NCBI GenBank assembly: GCA_009694165.1
Contig: SHVP01000015.1
Span: 1 to 37,498 of the forward strand
Source: Alphaproteobacteria bacterium
GTDB taxonomy: Bacteria > Pseudomonadota > Alphaproteobacteria > SHVP01
Direction: 5' to 3'
DNA: 37,498 nt
Positions 1 through 8,654 of this stretch are shown piece after piece (within the stretch, counting starts at the first letter, position 1; each line of letters begins with the position of its first letter). The position numbers were made by a program, and so were the translations under genes. The notes under the pieces are model-generated. The model saw only the letters and a list, made by a program, of their open reading frames with translations, ran no database searches and was not told the origin of the DNA.

Positions 1-78
1 ATTACGTGGTCGGCGCGGTGCGTTGACAACGATGGGTCGGCCGGGACAACGCCGAATCGAGCCGCTGGGGATGGACCG

Positions 79-486
79 GTGATCGGCCTCGGCAGCGTTG
101 CCTGCAACGGCTGCGTCGCCTGTTGCCGGCGCGAGAACATTTTGGTGTCGGCCAGCTTTGGCGACGATCCTCACCAATACGAAATCGAGCGTGAGGTTCG
201 CCCCGGCGTCTTTGCCATCGCGGCGCACGCCAATAGCGATTGCCACTATCTGGATGCGAAGACAGGCTGCACCATCTATGACCGGCGCCCGGCGATGTGC
301 CGCTCATTCGATTGCCGGATCGAGGCCGCGCGGCCGGGCGGCGAGCGGCGGGACCTGGTGCGGCGGGGCGTGGTCGACTCGGCGGTCATGCGCGCCGGCC
401 GCGAGCGCTTCCTCGCCATGTCGCCGGCGGCCCGCGCGGCGTTGATGCGCAATTACGAGGAACGCGCCCGGGCGCAGACCACGTAG
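79..486 (+). CDS. YkgJ-family cysteine cluster protein
   Basis: This 135-residue protein has the cysteine pattern of the YkgJ/UPF0153 zinc- or iron-binding family. A CNGCVACC cluster sits near the N-terminus, followed by a cysteine in the NSDCHYLD stretch and then GCTIYDRRPAMCRSFDC. The family is thought to bind a metal or FeS centre, but its biochemical role is not settled. The chosen start is GTG at 79, with a GGGGA-like ribosome site a few bases upstream. The frame is open back to position 1, so a start outside the window is possible. The stop is TAG. It converges on the methyltransferase at 560-1675, with a terminator hairpin between them. The family call is firm and the function is unknown. 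Confidence 0.85.
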   Translation: MIGLGSVACNGCVACCRRENILVSASFGDDPHQYEIEREVRPGVFAIAAHANSDCHYLDAKTGCTIYDRRPAMCRSFDCRIEAARPGGERRDLVRRGVVDSAVMRAGRERFLAMSPAARAALMRNYEERARAQTT

Positions 487-507
487 GGCGAAATCGCCAC
501 CCAAAAA

Positions 508-536
508 AGAACGAGCCCGCCAACCGGCGGGCTCGT
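508..536 (-). terminator. Rho-independent terminator between convergent genes
   Basis: An 11-bp perfect stem (511-521 with 526-536) closes on a 4-base AACC loop. Read on the minus strand, the stem is followed by a T-rich run (the A6 at 503-508), so it should end transcription of the methyltransferase at 560-1675. It may also slow transcripts leaving the YkgJ gene. Confidence 0.8.
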
Positions 537-559
537 CCTCGAATCAGTTCGTGGAGAAA

Positions 560-1675
560 CTACTTCCGCGCGGTCAGCATGTACTGCTGGCGACCGTTCA
601 TCATCGGCACAAACACCTCTTTGACCTTGCTCTTCTGGAAGCCGCCCTTGGTGGCGACCTCGACGAGGTCAAGCAGGCCCAGTGTGGTGATGAAGGGCTC
701 GGCCTGGAAGTGCGTGTCCCAGTCGGTATGGAACTGCTCGACCAGGTCCTTGGTGCGGAACGGAGGCTGGTCCGAGTGGATCATGACGCCGCCCGGCCGC
801 AGCAGCCGGTGGCACTCGCGATAGACGTTGTGGAGCGCCTTGTAGGACATCTCGTGCATCAAGATGCACGAGACAATGAGGTCGAACGATTCGTCCTTGA
901 ACTTCGTGTGCTCAGCGTTGTCCTGGACGAAGTGTATTTTCTTGCCGAGCGCCTCGGCCCGTGCATGCGCATAACGCAGGCAGGGGGCCGCGACGTCGAG
1001 GCCGTAGACCTCGGCCTTTGGATAGGCGTCGACCCACGGCACCGTGTTGCAGCCGATCGTGCAACCCATGTCGAGGACCGCGCGCGGCTTGAAGGTGGGC
1101 ATCGCCTTCTTAGCCCACTCGATGATGAACTCGCCGGCCTGGCTGTTGAGCGACCCAGTGCCGCCGTTGGTGAACACAAAGAACGTGCGATCGAACTCGG
1201 CCCCCGCGAACACGTCGTCTTTGGTCAGGTCGGTGTGGTAACCGCCCGGCTTGGCGTGGATCTCGACCTCGGTGTTGTAGCGCGGAGCCTTGATCTTCGG
1301 ATCGAGCGTCAACGAGCCGCGGTCGCTCTTCTTCGGTCTGGCCCGTTCGATCAGCTTGGGCAGCTGGCGCTCGACCATGGGGCCGACCGACATGTATTGC
1401 ATTTCCTTGGCGCAGCGCTTGAACGAGCTCCAGTACTGCGTGTAGGGCTCCTTCAGCATCGCCTTGCGGACTTCATGCACGTCTTTCGGGGTGCGCTTGT
1501 GCTCGCGCTGGAATTTCAGTTTGACCACGTTTTCGTAAACCAAGCGATTGCCCGGCATCATGTCGCCCATCTGGTTCATCATCGTCGTGACGAATGCCTG
1601 GTGGGAGATGTCGTCATGGGTGGCATCGGGCATCATCGAATGCCAGACCTGTCCGGCGCGTACGGGAAAAGCCAT
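560..1675 (-). CDS. Class I SAM-dependent methyltransferase, copy 1
   Basis: The protein has 371 residues. The start at 1675 is set by a clear GGAGGT ribosome site 6-7 bases upstream; the open frame itself runs further. An N-terminal helical region of about 130 residues of unknown fold is followed by a linker with EIHxKPGGYH and DDVFAGAEFD, then a Rossmann methyltransferase domain. SAM motif I is VLDMGCTIGCN, and later motifs include SFDLIVS and RLLRPGGVMI. The domain is of the Methyltransf_11 type. Two close paralogues lie at 9733-10859 (broken) and 14489-15625, sharing the PGGYH linker and the AAPCLRYAHARAEALGKK block. The substrate is unknown; the genes around it are oxidoreductases and GSTs. 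It is a single-gene unit ending in TAG just before the terminator. Confidence 0.85.
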   Translation of the reverse strand: MAFPVRAGQVWHSMMPDATHDDISHQAFVTTMMNQMGDMMPGNRLVYENVVKLKFQREHKRTPKDVHEVRKAMLKEPYTQYWSSFKRCAKEMQYMSVGPMVERQLPKLIERARPKKSDRGSLTLDPKIKAPRYNTEVEIHAKPGGYHTDLTKDDVFAGAEFDRTFFVFTNGGTGSLNSQAGEFIIEWAKKAMPTFKPRAVLDMGCTIGCNTVPWVDAYPKAEVYGLDVAAPCLRYAHARAEALGKKIHFVQDNAEHTKFKDESFDLIVSCILMHEMSYKALHNVYRECHRLLRPGGVMIHSDQPPFRTKDLVEQFHTDWDTHFQAEPFITTLGLLDLVEVATKGGFQKSKVKEVFVPMMNGRQQYMLTARK

Positions 1676-1887
1676 CGGGGACCTCCAAGTGCTGCCCGTC
1701 AATGGGCGCGGCCGGTAGGTTACTGCGAACACCCCCCGTGTGGCAAAGATTGCCTCAGTCCCCGGGGGCTCGGTCGCGGACAACCGTGGCTAGGCCTCAC
1801 CCCCAGCCCGGTCCTATCCCCCGGGTCTCGACAATGGTAGAAACCCGGGCCACATCAGCGCTGGGCCGCGGATCGCAAGGGGGACGC

Positions 1888-2508
1888 ATGAAGTTGTTTT
1901 ACACACCGTTCAAAGGTCTGGTTCATAAAATCCAGGTCGTGGCGATCGAGACCGGAATCTATAACGACCTCGAGCGACTCCAGCGGGTTCCCTACGACGC
2001 GCCCGCGGAGCTGGTGGCCGCCAACCCGCTCAGCAAGGTCCCGACCTTGGTCCTCGACGATGGCACGCCCCTGTTCGGCGGACCGGTGATCTACGAGTAC
2101 CTCGACACGCTCAACAAGGGTTCAAAGCTGTTCCTGCCCCCGGGAACGAAGGAGCGCTTCGTCGACCTCACCCGTATGGCGATGGGCGAGTGGATGTTCG
2201 ACCTGTCGAACATCCGCAACTTCGAGGAAAGGCGGCCGAAGGAGCACGTAATCGCGAGTTACATCGATCGGATGAACAACCAGATCCGCCGCGCCATGGA
2301 CCGCGCCGATGCCGAATGCGGGACCTACCGGGGATTCACCGTCGGGCAGATTTGCATCGCGTGCGGCCTGCTCTACCACAACTGGATGATTACGCGCGGA
2401 CGCCCGCTCGTCGATTGGCGCCAGGGGCGCCCCAAACTCGCCGCCTGGTACGACCGCTTCACCGATCGCCCCTCCTTCGTCCCCCGCGACCATGAGGTCC
2501 AGGGATAG
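1888..2508 (+). CDS. Glutathione S-transferase-fold protein with atypical G-site
   Basis: This 206-residue protein has an N-terminal thioredoxin-like half and an all-helical C-terminal half. The thioredoxin half contains the cis-proline segment LSKVPTLVLDDG followed by VIYEYLD. The start at 1888 has an AAGGGGGA ribosome site; the open frame extends upstream without one. In canonical GSTs the residue pair before VIxEYLD is Asp/Glu-Ser and holds the glutamyl group. Here it is GGP, and the usual N-terminal Ser/Cys/Tyr motif reads TPFKGLVHK. Glutathione use is therefore doubtful, although the fold is clear. It sits between the divergent methyltransferase and the convergent cytochrome c gene. The stop is TAG. 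Confidence 0.8.
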   Translation: MKLFYTPFKGLVHKIQVVAIETGIYNDLERLQRVPYDAPAELVAANPLSKVPTLVLDDGTPLFGGPVIYEYLDTLNKGSKLFLPPGTKERFVDLTRMAMGEWMFDLSNIRNFEERRPKEHVIASYIDRMNNQIRRAMDRADAECGTYRGFTVGQICIACGLLYHNWMITRGRPLVDWRQGRPKLAAWYDRFTDRPSFVPRDHEVQG

Positions 2509-2523
2509 GTTGCCGCGCCGCCG

Positions 2524-3021
2524 TCAGCTCGGCGGCACGATCTTCATGACGAACGAGGTCGGCTTTTCGCCGGGACCGAAGGGACCGGGGACCTTGTTTT
2601 TCACCGCCGGAAAGCTCTTCAGGTACAGGGCAACCGCCTGCGCGTCCGCTTTGGTAAGGCTGGCAAGAGCCCGCCAGGGCATGATCGGCGCCAATTCCCG
2701 GCCGTCGGGACGGGTCCCTTTCTGCAAGGCGGTGACGATGTCGGCGACCGACCAGGCGCCGAGCCCCGTTTCCCTGTCTGGTGTCAGGTTGGGGCCATAG
2801 AAGGTACCGAGCCCCGGCATATCGAAGCCGACCTCGGAACCGCCGAGAAGGCGGGTCATGTCAGGCTTGCCCAGGAAGTATCCGGGCGTGTAACAGTCCA
2901 TGCAGCCGCCAATGGTGACGAGGTACTTGCCGCGATCCACCGGCCGCTCGGTCGCACTCGCCCCACTCCCCAGAACGAATGCGACGGAAATAGCGGCGAG
3001 CCAACAAGACACGTGTTGCAT
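2524..3021 (-). CDS. Small exported cytochrome c with CxxCY in place of CxxCH
   Basis: This 165-residue protein has a signal peptide (about residues 1-22, hydrophobic core AAISVAFVLGSG) and a class I cytochrome c layout. It contains GGCMDCYTPGYF at residues 38-49, a middle FYGPNLTPD segment, and a candidate axial Met in PIMPW. The heme attachment motif normally reads CMDCHTPG; here the proximal His is Tyr44 (TAC at 2890-2892, one base from CAC). The protein may be inactive or have unusual heme ligation. The start at 3021 has a GAAAGGA ribosome site. It lies 56 bases downstream of the LLM oxidoreductase on the same strand and may have served as its electron partner. That pairing is inference from position only. 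Confidence 0.8.
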   Translation of the reverse strand: MQHVSCWLAAISVAFVLGSGASATERPVDRGKYLVTIGGCMDCYTPGYFLGKPDMTRLLGGSEVGFDMPGLGTFYGPNLTPDRETGLGAWSVADIVTALQKGTRPDGRELAPIMPWRALASLTKADAQAVALYLKSFPAVKNKVPGPFGPGEKPTSFVMKIVPPS

Positions 3022-3077
3022 GATCGATCCTTTCAATAAAGATGGGATTTGGTTCCCTGGACGAAACGAGCCGCCTT

Positions 3078-4262
3078 TCACGCCCGACCGGCGACCGCGC
3101 GGGCCGGCAGGTCGGCCATCGGCTCGCCGAGGTGCCGCGTCGCCGGAAACACCTCGTCGCGGAGGAAGTCGAGCGTTCGCGTCACGTGGGCGTCGGCGAC
3201 GTTGCCGATCTTGCAGGTGAGACTGAGCCGGCCCATGCCCAGCTCCTTGTAGACGCGCTCGATCTGGCAGATCGCCATGTCGGGAGTGCCGCAAATCATC
3301 AATCCGGCCTCGACCCGCTCGTCGAAGGTCATGGTCGCGGTTCCCTGGCGGGCGTTGACGAAGCGCTGCGAGCGTTCGGCCTTGGTCTTCTCGTCGATGA
3401 AATAGCGTGTCTTCTGCACCACGACCTTTTGCGCCGTGCGGATCCCGCCGCCGAGTACGGTGAAAAAATAGTCCTGACCGCTGCTCAGAATCCGTTTGGC
3501 CTCCTCGTAGGTGGGTGCGATGCAGCAGTTCATCCCCACCATGAGGTGCTCGGGACCGGGTTTCCAGCCATACTCCTTGGCATAGGTGCGGAAGCGCTCG
3601 ATCACCTTGCGGCCGTCGTCCATGTCGGTCAGCGCCAGGATGCCAGCAATGGCGCGGTGTTCGGCCGCCAGGCGAGCCGACGGTTCGCTGTTGGTCGACA
3701 TCAGGATGGGCGGCATCGGCCGCTGCACCGGCTTGGGCCAGATCGACACGGCGCGGAACTGGTAGTACTCGCCCTCCCAGCCGAACGGCTCTGGCGCCGT
3801 CCACGCCTTCTTGATCAGCGCCACCGCCTCGGCCATGCGGCCGTAGGACTCGTCGGGCGGCGAGTTATAGGCAACGTATTCGTGCGGAATGCCGCGCATG
3901 AACCCGGCGATCAGGCGGCCGCCGCTCATGACGTCGAGCATGGCGTATTCCTCGGCGACGCGGATCGGGTTGACGATGGGCAGGATGTTGCCCGACTGCA
4001 GGATCCCGGCCCGTTTGGTCTGATGCGCGACGATGGCCCCCACCAGGTTTGGGTTCGGCATCAACCCGTAGGGGCTCATGTGATGTTCGTTCGAGGCGAT
4101 CCAATCGAAGCCGGCCTGTTCGGCATATATCTTGTCGTCGAGATAGGCCTTGAACATTTCGACGCCACGCGCCGGATCGAACAGTTCGTTCGCCACCGGC
4201 CAGTCCGGACCGGGGTCGGTGACGTCGGTGTAGGGCATGTGGTGGGTGTAGGAAAAACGCAT
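3078..4262 (-). CDS. LLM-class flavin-dependent (luciferase-like) oxidoreductase
   Basis: The 394-residue protein belongs to the bacterial luciferase-like monooxygenase superfamily (TIM barrel, FMN- or F420-dependent). Family hallmarks are the N-terminal SNEHHMSPYG segment, NPIRVAEEYAMLDVMSGGR in the barrel core, and GTPDMAICQIERV near the C-terminus. Such enzymes oxidise or hydroxylate organic substrates using a flavin supplied by a partner reductase, and no dedicated reductase is visible nearby. The start at 4262 has a GGAG site eight bases upstream; the longer open frame upstream lacks one. It is followed by the cytochrome c gene and probably co-transcribed with it. The family is certain and the substrate is unknown. 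The stop is TGA. Confidence 0.88.
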   Translation of the reverse strand: MRFSYTHHMPYTDVTDPGPDWPVANELFDPARGVEMFKAYLDDKIYAEQAGFDWIASNEHHMSPYGLMPNPNLVGAIVAHQTKRAGILQSGNILPIVNPIRVAEEYAMLDVMSGGRLIAGFMRGIPHEYVAYNSPPDESYGRMAEAVALIKKAWTAPEPFGWEGEYYQFRAVSIWPKPVQRPMPPILMSTNSEPSARLAAEHRAIAGILALTDMDDGRKVIERFRTYAKEYGWKPGPEHLMVGMNCCIAPTYEEAKRILSSGQDYFFTVLGGGIRTAQKVVVQKTRYFIDEKTKAERSQRFVNARQGTATMTFDERVEAGLMICGTPDMAICQIERVYKELGMGRLSLTCKIGNVADAHVTRTLDFLRDEVFPATRHLGEPMADLPARAVAGRA

Positions 4263-4457
4263 GACGGACTCCGGCGGGACAGGTGAAATACAGGCGGTGA
4301 CGGCAATGGTAGCCGATCCCGTCGGCGCCGGCCCGACCTTCGACGTCACACCGGCGAAGGGGCTTGCCCGCGCTGGGCGGGCAAAATAGCGTAAGAGCAA
4401 CGTCGGCGACCCACTGCACCAGCGGTGGTGGTCCTTCCTGACGGCGAGAGGCAGTCC

Positions 4458-5477
4458 ATGGCGACGCAACCACGCGTGATCCCAACGCCGGCCGGCGCGC
4501 CGGCACCGCAGGCGCTTCCCATCCTGCATTCCATCGTCGATGCCGATGCTCTCGGCGCGGTGATCGCCGAAGGCTACGACCTGCCGCGCCCGATCCATTG
4601 CGAATTGTTGGCGCGCGGCATGAACGACGTTTATGTGCTCCGCTGCGGACCCGAGCGGCTCGCCGTGCGGCTGTGGAATGCCCGCGGCCGCACCGAGTCC
4701 GAGGTCATCTACGAACTCGATTATCTCAACTTTCTAAAAGCCGAGGGTCTGCCGGTCTCGACGGCGCTGCGCGCCCCCGACGGCCGCTACCACCTGTCGG
4801 TCGAGGCCCCCGAGGGAAGGCGCTACGTCGCGCTGTTCCGTTTTGCCGAGGGAACGGAAATGGGCGCCGCGCCGACACCCGAACAGGCCACCGCGCTGGG
4901 CGCGCTGATCGGCCGGCTCCACGTCGTTTCGCCCCGCTTTGCCGGCGGCGACAAGCACCGGCTCGACCATGCCGCCAGCATTCGCCGAAAATTTCCCGCG
5001 CTCGCCCGCCGCGTCGCGCACCGGCCCGACGACCTCGCCTTGTACCGGCGCGTCGCTGAGGCGTTACCGGCGGCGCTCGACCGCGTCGGCGACGCCGCGC
5101 CGATGTCGCCCACCCACGGCGACACCCATGCGTTCAACGTCCTGGTCCAGGACGGACGCCTGACGCTGATGGATTTCGAAACCTGCGGCTACGGCCACAT
5201 GTCGCACGAGCTCGCCAGCTTCTGCTGGTCGGCGACCAAAAACAATTTCGCGCCCGAGATCGCGCGTAATTTTCTTGAGGCCTACGATCGCGTACGCCCG
5301 CGCGCGCAGGCCGAGCGCGACCTCTTCCCCCTGTTCCTATGCGTCAAGGATTTCGGTCAGCTCTGCGGCCTGTCGGCCGGCATCAACGCGGTCGGCTACA
5401 GCGGCTATCGCTTTCGCGGTTTCGATTGGGCGGTCGAGTCGGTGTGCCGACACGTCAACCTGGCCAAGTTGTTCTAG
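4458..5477 (+). CDS. APH/homoserine-kinase-type phosphotransferase
   Basis: This 339-residue protein belongs to the aminoglycoside phosphotransferase/choline kinase/ThrB2 fold. The catalytic loop THGDTHAFNVL contains the HGDxHxxN signature, and a downstream LMDFETCGYG carries the metal-binding Asp. N-terminal lobe features are LARGMNDVYVL and LAVRLWN with the usual beta strands. Members phosphorylate small hydroxylated or amino substrates, and homoserine or an amino alcohol is possible. I start at 4458, where a GAGAGGCAG ribosome site precedes ATG; an in-frame ATG at 4425 is less likely. The stop is TAG. The next gene begins 15 bases downstream, suggesting co-transcription. Confidence 0.82.
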   Translation: MATQPRVIPTPAGAPAPQALPILHSIVDADALGAVIAEGYDLPRPIHCELLARGMNDVYVLRCGPERLAVRLWNARGRTESEVIYELDYLNFLKAEGLPVSTALRAPDGRYHLSVEAPEGRRYVALFRFAEGTEMGAAPTPEQATALGALIGRLHVVSPRFAGGDKHRLDHAASIRRKFPALARRVAHRPDDLALYRRVAEALPAALDRVGDAAPMSPTHGDTHAFNVLVQDGRLTLMDFETCGYGHMSHELASFCWSATKNNFAPEIARNFLEAYDRVRPRAQAERDLFPLFLCVKDFGQLCGLSAGINAVGYSGYRFRGFDWAVESVCRHVNLAKLF

Positions 5478-5491
5478 CGGACGATCGAGCG

Positions 5492-5676
5492 ATGGCGCGC
5501 CCGGCCGTGAAACAAACCTGGCGCAAGCTGCGGGGCGATCCGGTCTGGCATTGGTGCCTGAAGTGCGCGACATGGCCGACCTCGGGCTACGTCGAATCGG
5601 CGCAGGCGCCGTCGACGGGCACCTGGTGTTCCGAGTGCGAGAACCGCGAACGCCACCACATCTGTCACCAAACGTG
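5492..5676 (+). CDS. Small double-CxxC (zinc-ribbon-like) protein, 3' end disrupted
   Basis: From ATG 5492 the frame reads a short protein with WHWCLKCATWPTSGY and then GTWCSECENRE, two CxxC pairs about 27 residues apart. This resembles short hypothetical proteobacterial proteins with a WHxCxxCxxWPT motif, which probably bind zinc. A normal member would stop soon after the second pair. Here the frame continues to 5818 in the wrong frame of the sugar dehydrogenase. The given end marks where the small-protein-like sequence fades. It looks fused by a deletion to the truncated dehydrogenase that follows. The family resemblance is from memory. Confidence 0.5.
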
Positions 5677-6697
5677 GCCGCCGCGCCCCTCGCTTCGCGT
5701 CCGCTCGCGGCGGCGATCGCCGGCAACGGCGATGTGTTCCTCGCCGAGCCGGGAGCGGCACGGATCACGCTGCTGCGCGACAGCGACGGCGACGGCGACG
5801 GCCGCGCCGACATGGTGACGACCTTTGCCGACGGGCTCGACCGGCCGCACAACTTGGCCTTCCACGCCGACTCGCTTTATGTCGGCCAGCCGGGCGAGGT
5901 GCTGCGCTTCGCCTACCAGGCGGGCCAAGCCCGCGCCGCCGCCCCGCCGGTGCGGGTCACGCCGGGCGGCGCTCTCGGCTCCCGCGGCGGCCACTGGTCC
6001 CGCAATATTGTCTTTGCTCCCGATGGACGACACTTTTTCGTCGCCGTCGGCAGCCGGGGCAACGTCGAGGAAGGGGATTTACCGCGGGCGAGCGTCCAGC
6101 GCTTCGCCACCGATGACGTCGACCAGGTGACGGATGCCTCGGGCCTCCGCAACCCGGTCGTCATCGCCTTTTATCCCGGCAGCGAGCGGCTGTTCGTCGT
6201 CGTCACCGAGCGCGACGGCCTCGGCGACGGGCTAGTGCCCGACTTTCTCACCGAGATCCGCTCCGGTGATTTCTTCGGCTGGCCATACGCCTATGTCGGG
6301 CCGCATCCCGATCCGACCGTTCGGGCCGCGCCGGCCCGATCGCGTGCGCGCCACCAAGGCCCCCGATGTTCTGTTTTAGGCGCACTCGGGGCCGCTCGGA
6401 CTCTTGTTCTATGACGGCACCCAGTTCCCGGCCGAATACCGCGGCGACGCGTTCGTCGTCCTGCACGGCTCGTGGAACGCGAGCAAACCGGTCAGTTATT
6501 CGGTCGTGCGCGTGCCGTTCCGCGATGGCCGGCCGCAGGGCCACTACGAAATCTTCATGGGCGTTTTTCGCGTCGGCAGCACCAGCGCGGCCACCGAGTG
6601 GGGGCGACCGGTCGGGCTCGTCCTTGCCAAAGACGGCAGCCTCCTTGTCGCCGACGACGAAAGCCAGATGGTCTGGCGCGTGAGCTACGGCCCCTAG
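5677..6697 (+). pseudogene. Decayed PQQ-type sorbosone/glucose dehydrogenase
   Basis: The translation matches the soluble PQQ-dependent glucose/sorbosone dehydrogenase beta-propeller: GNGDVFLAEPGAARITLLRD, LDRPHNLAFH, GLRNPV and FFGWPYAYVGPHPDP in one frame, then LLFYDGTQFPAEYRG, HGSWNASKP and GRPVGLVLAKDGSLLVADD in another. Three lesions are visible. The N-terminus with its expected export signal is missing and the gene abuts the zinc-ribbon frame near 5677. A frameshift lies near 6322-6329. An in-frame TAG at 6377-6379 sits where a Gln (CAG, in the LFxAHS segment) is expected. When intact it would oxidise aldoses in the periplasm. It is very unlikely to make an active enzyme. Confidence 0.85.
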
Positions 6698-6719
6698 GCG
6701 GCGCAACGGAGAGACCACG

Positions 6720-7454
6720 ATGATGCTGAAGGATCGCGTACTGCTGGTCACCCACGTGCACAAGTTTTCCGGCCACGGCGTCACCCGTCTGGCGCTGGCG
6801 GAAGGGGCAAGGGTGATCGCCCATGACGAAGGCTTCGCCGCCGAGGCGCGACGCCGCGAATACGAGGCGGCGTTCCCCGGCGTCACCGCCATCGCCGCGC
6901 AGGAGCCGGCCGCGGTCGTGGCGGCGACGCTCGATCGCGCCGGGCGCCTCGATGCGCTCATCAGCAACGATGCCTACCCGGCCGTGCGGGCGCCCCTGGT
7001 CGACGCGCGCCTCGAGGACTTTCGCGCCGCGCTCGAGACCATGGTGGTGCAGCCCTTCGCGCTGGCGCAGCAGGTCGTGCCGGTGATGCGGCGGCAAAAG
7101 GCCGGGCGCATCGTGTTCGTTTCCTCGGCGGCGCCGCTCCGCGGCATCCCTAACTATTCGATGTACGTGGCGGCGCGCGCCGGCACCTTGGGCCTGGTGC
7201 AGTCATGGGCCAAGGAGTTCGGCCGCGACGGCATCACCGTCAACGCCGTCGGGTCGAACTACGTCGAGAACCCCGACTACTTTCCGCCCGCCCTGCTCGC
7301 CAATGCCGAGGCGATGAAGAAGATCCTCGCCCAGATTCCCCTGGGCCGCCTCGGCACACCCGCCGAGCTAGCTGCTGCCGTCTGCTTCCTCTGTTCCGAG
7401 GGAGCGGGATTCATCACCGGGCACACGCTGGCCCATGCCGGCGGCTGGGCCTAG
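6720..7454 (+). CDS. Halohydrin dehalogenase-like SDR
   Basis: The 244-residue protein has an SDR fold but not SDR cofactor chemistry. The glycine-rich TGxxxGxG motif is absent. In its place is T11-HVHK-F16-S-G18, the T-x4-F/Y-x-G halide-pocket signature of halohydrin dehalogenases. The catalytic residues read S136-x12-Y149-x3-R153, with Arg replacing the SDR Lys, again the dehalogenase pattern. Further segments resembling HheC from memory are AHDEGF, QEPA, ISNDAY, QPFAL and SNYVENPDYFPP. These enzymes turn vicinal halohydrins into epoxides and run the reverse ring opening with halide, cyanide or azide. The start is ATG 6720 or 6723, preceded by GGAGAG. Its stop overlaps the stop of the convergent acyltransferase gene in a shared CTAG. 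Confidence 0.85.
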   Translation: MMLKDRVLLVTHVHKFSGHGVTRLALAEGARVIAHDEGFAAEARRREYEAAFPGVTAIAAQEPAAVVAATLDRAGRLDALISNDAYPAVRAPLVDARLEDFRAALETMVVQPFALAQQVVPVMRRQKAGRIVFVSSAAPLRGIPNYSMYVAARAGTLGLVQSWAKEFGRDGITVNAVGSNYVENPDYFPPALLANAEAMKKILAQIPLGRLGTPAELAAAVCFLCSEGAGFITGHTLAHAGGWA

Positions 7455-8530
7455 GGCGCTGCGGGCGGCGCGGCGGCCGGCAGCGCGCCCGGTGACGCGG
7501 CGGCGCCCGACCGCGGCTTGAGGCGGAGCGCGCGCTTCTCGACCAGATGCCAGGACAGCGCGGCGATCGCCAGCGTGATGGGAAGCGACACGGCGAACAG
7601 TTCGGCCCATCCCAGGCGACCGCCAGTGAAGTAGGTCACCGCCTCCTCGACCGGCCAGCCGTAGATGTAGAGCCCATAGGAGAAGTCGCCGAAGCGGGCG
7701 GCGGGGATGACCGGCAGCGACGGGTGGCGCGCGAGCCAGATGATGAGGTAGCTGCCGAACAGCGGAAACAGCAGGATGAACTGCCCGAGCGACACGCTCG
7801 CCACGAGTCCGACGAGGGCGGCAAGAGCGATCTGCGCGTCGAAGATCCGCGTGTCGCGCAGCCGGTGAAGCACCATGCCGGCGGCGAAGAACCCGAGCAG
7901 CCAGCCTGCGCTTCCCAGCAGGTTGACGGCAGTGTCGAACCACAGGCAGGCCATCCCCGCCGCCACCAGCAACAGCATCAGCCAAAGCTTGAGGAGCCGG
8001 ACGATGCCGAGCAGCAAGACGAGGCCGTACATCAGCAATTCGCAGGGCAGCGTCCACAACGGACCGTCGACGATGCGGCCGACCGGATTGTCGACGAAGG
8101 TGACCCCCGGCAGCCCGTTCTGGTCGGTATCCATCAGCGCGTTCCAGAAGAGGAAATCGGCGAATTGCCGGTGACCGAAATAGTCGGCCAGCGGCAGGCT
8201 GGTGACCGCGGGGCCAAGCAGCAGGGCCAGCGCCAACAAGCAGGCGACATAGCCGGGGTAGACCCGCAACAGGCGCTTCGCCGTGTAGCGAAGCGGCGCG
8301 CAGGTCGCCTCGTAGCTCTGGGTGACGAGGAAACCACTCATGGTGAAGAAGACGAACAGCCCAACCACGCCGAGGCTGCATTGGCCGGCGGTGAGGACGT
8401 AGAAGGGCTCGCGGTTCAGGCTGCCTTCGGCGATCAGGAAGGCGTGCGAAAAAATGACCGAGCCGGCGGCAAGCAGCCGAAGAAGATCGAAGTTGTTGTG
8501 GCGCTCGGCCACGTGATCGGACGCCCGCAC
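7451..8530 (-). CDS. Acyltransferase-3 family membrane protein (OafA/YrhL type)
   Basis: This 359-residue integral membrane protein has about ten hydrophobic segments. It opens with the family signature NNFDLLRLLAAGSVIFSHAF, which holds the catalytic-type His and the R-L-L-A pattern. Later segments are FFTMSGFLV, KRLLRVYPGYV and DFSYGLYIYGWP, typical of O-acyltransferases that modify lipopolysaccharide, exopolysaccharide or peptidoglycan sugars. The C-terminus is an Ala/Pro-rich tail. There is no polysaccharide cluster nearby, so the acceptor is unknown. It converges on the dehalogenase-like gene and shares the CTAG stop overlap. The stop is TAG. Confidence 0.87.
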   Translation of the reverse strand: MRASDHVAERHNNFDLLRLLAAGSVIFSHAFLIAEGSLNREPFYVLTAGQCSLGVVGLFVFFTMSGFLVTQSYEATCAPLRYTAKRLLRVYPGYVACLLALALLLGPAVTSLPLADYFGHRQFADFLFWNALMDTDQNGLPGVTFVDNPVGRIVDGPLWTLPCELLMYGLVLLLGIVRLLKLWLMLLLVAAGMACLWFDTAVNLLGSAGWLLGFFAAGMVLHRLRDTRIFDAQIALAALVGLVASVSLGQFILLFPLFGSYLIIWLARHPSLPVIPAARFGDFSYGLYIYGWPVEEAVTYFTGGRLGWAELFAVSLPITLAIAALSWHLVEKRALRLKPRSGAAASPGALPAAAPPAAP

Positions 8531-8654
8531 CGGGATCGGCTCCGCCGGGTGGTTGGTAGGAACAGCGGCCTGACGATAGCATAAGCGCCAAGCGTGATAG
8601 GCTAGGGTTCGGCGGAATGGTCAGCCGAGAGGGATCGAGTCTCCCGAGGATTGC

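Noticed and set aside
551..1840. A 429-codon open frame opposite methyltransferase copy 1
   Set aside because: It is antisense to a strong methyltransferase with a good ribosome site and shows no known domain.
3042..4286. A 414-codon open frame opposite the LLM oxidoreductase
   Set aside because: It is antisense to a well-conserved family with no motif of its own.
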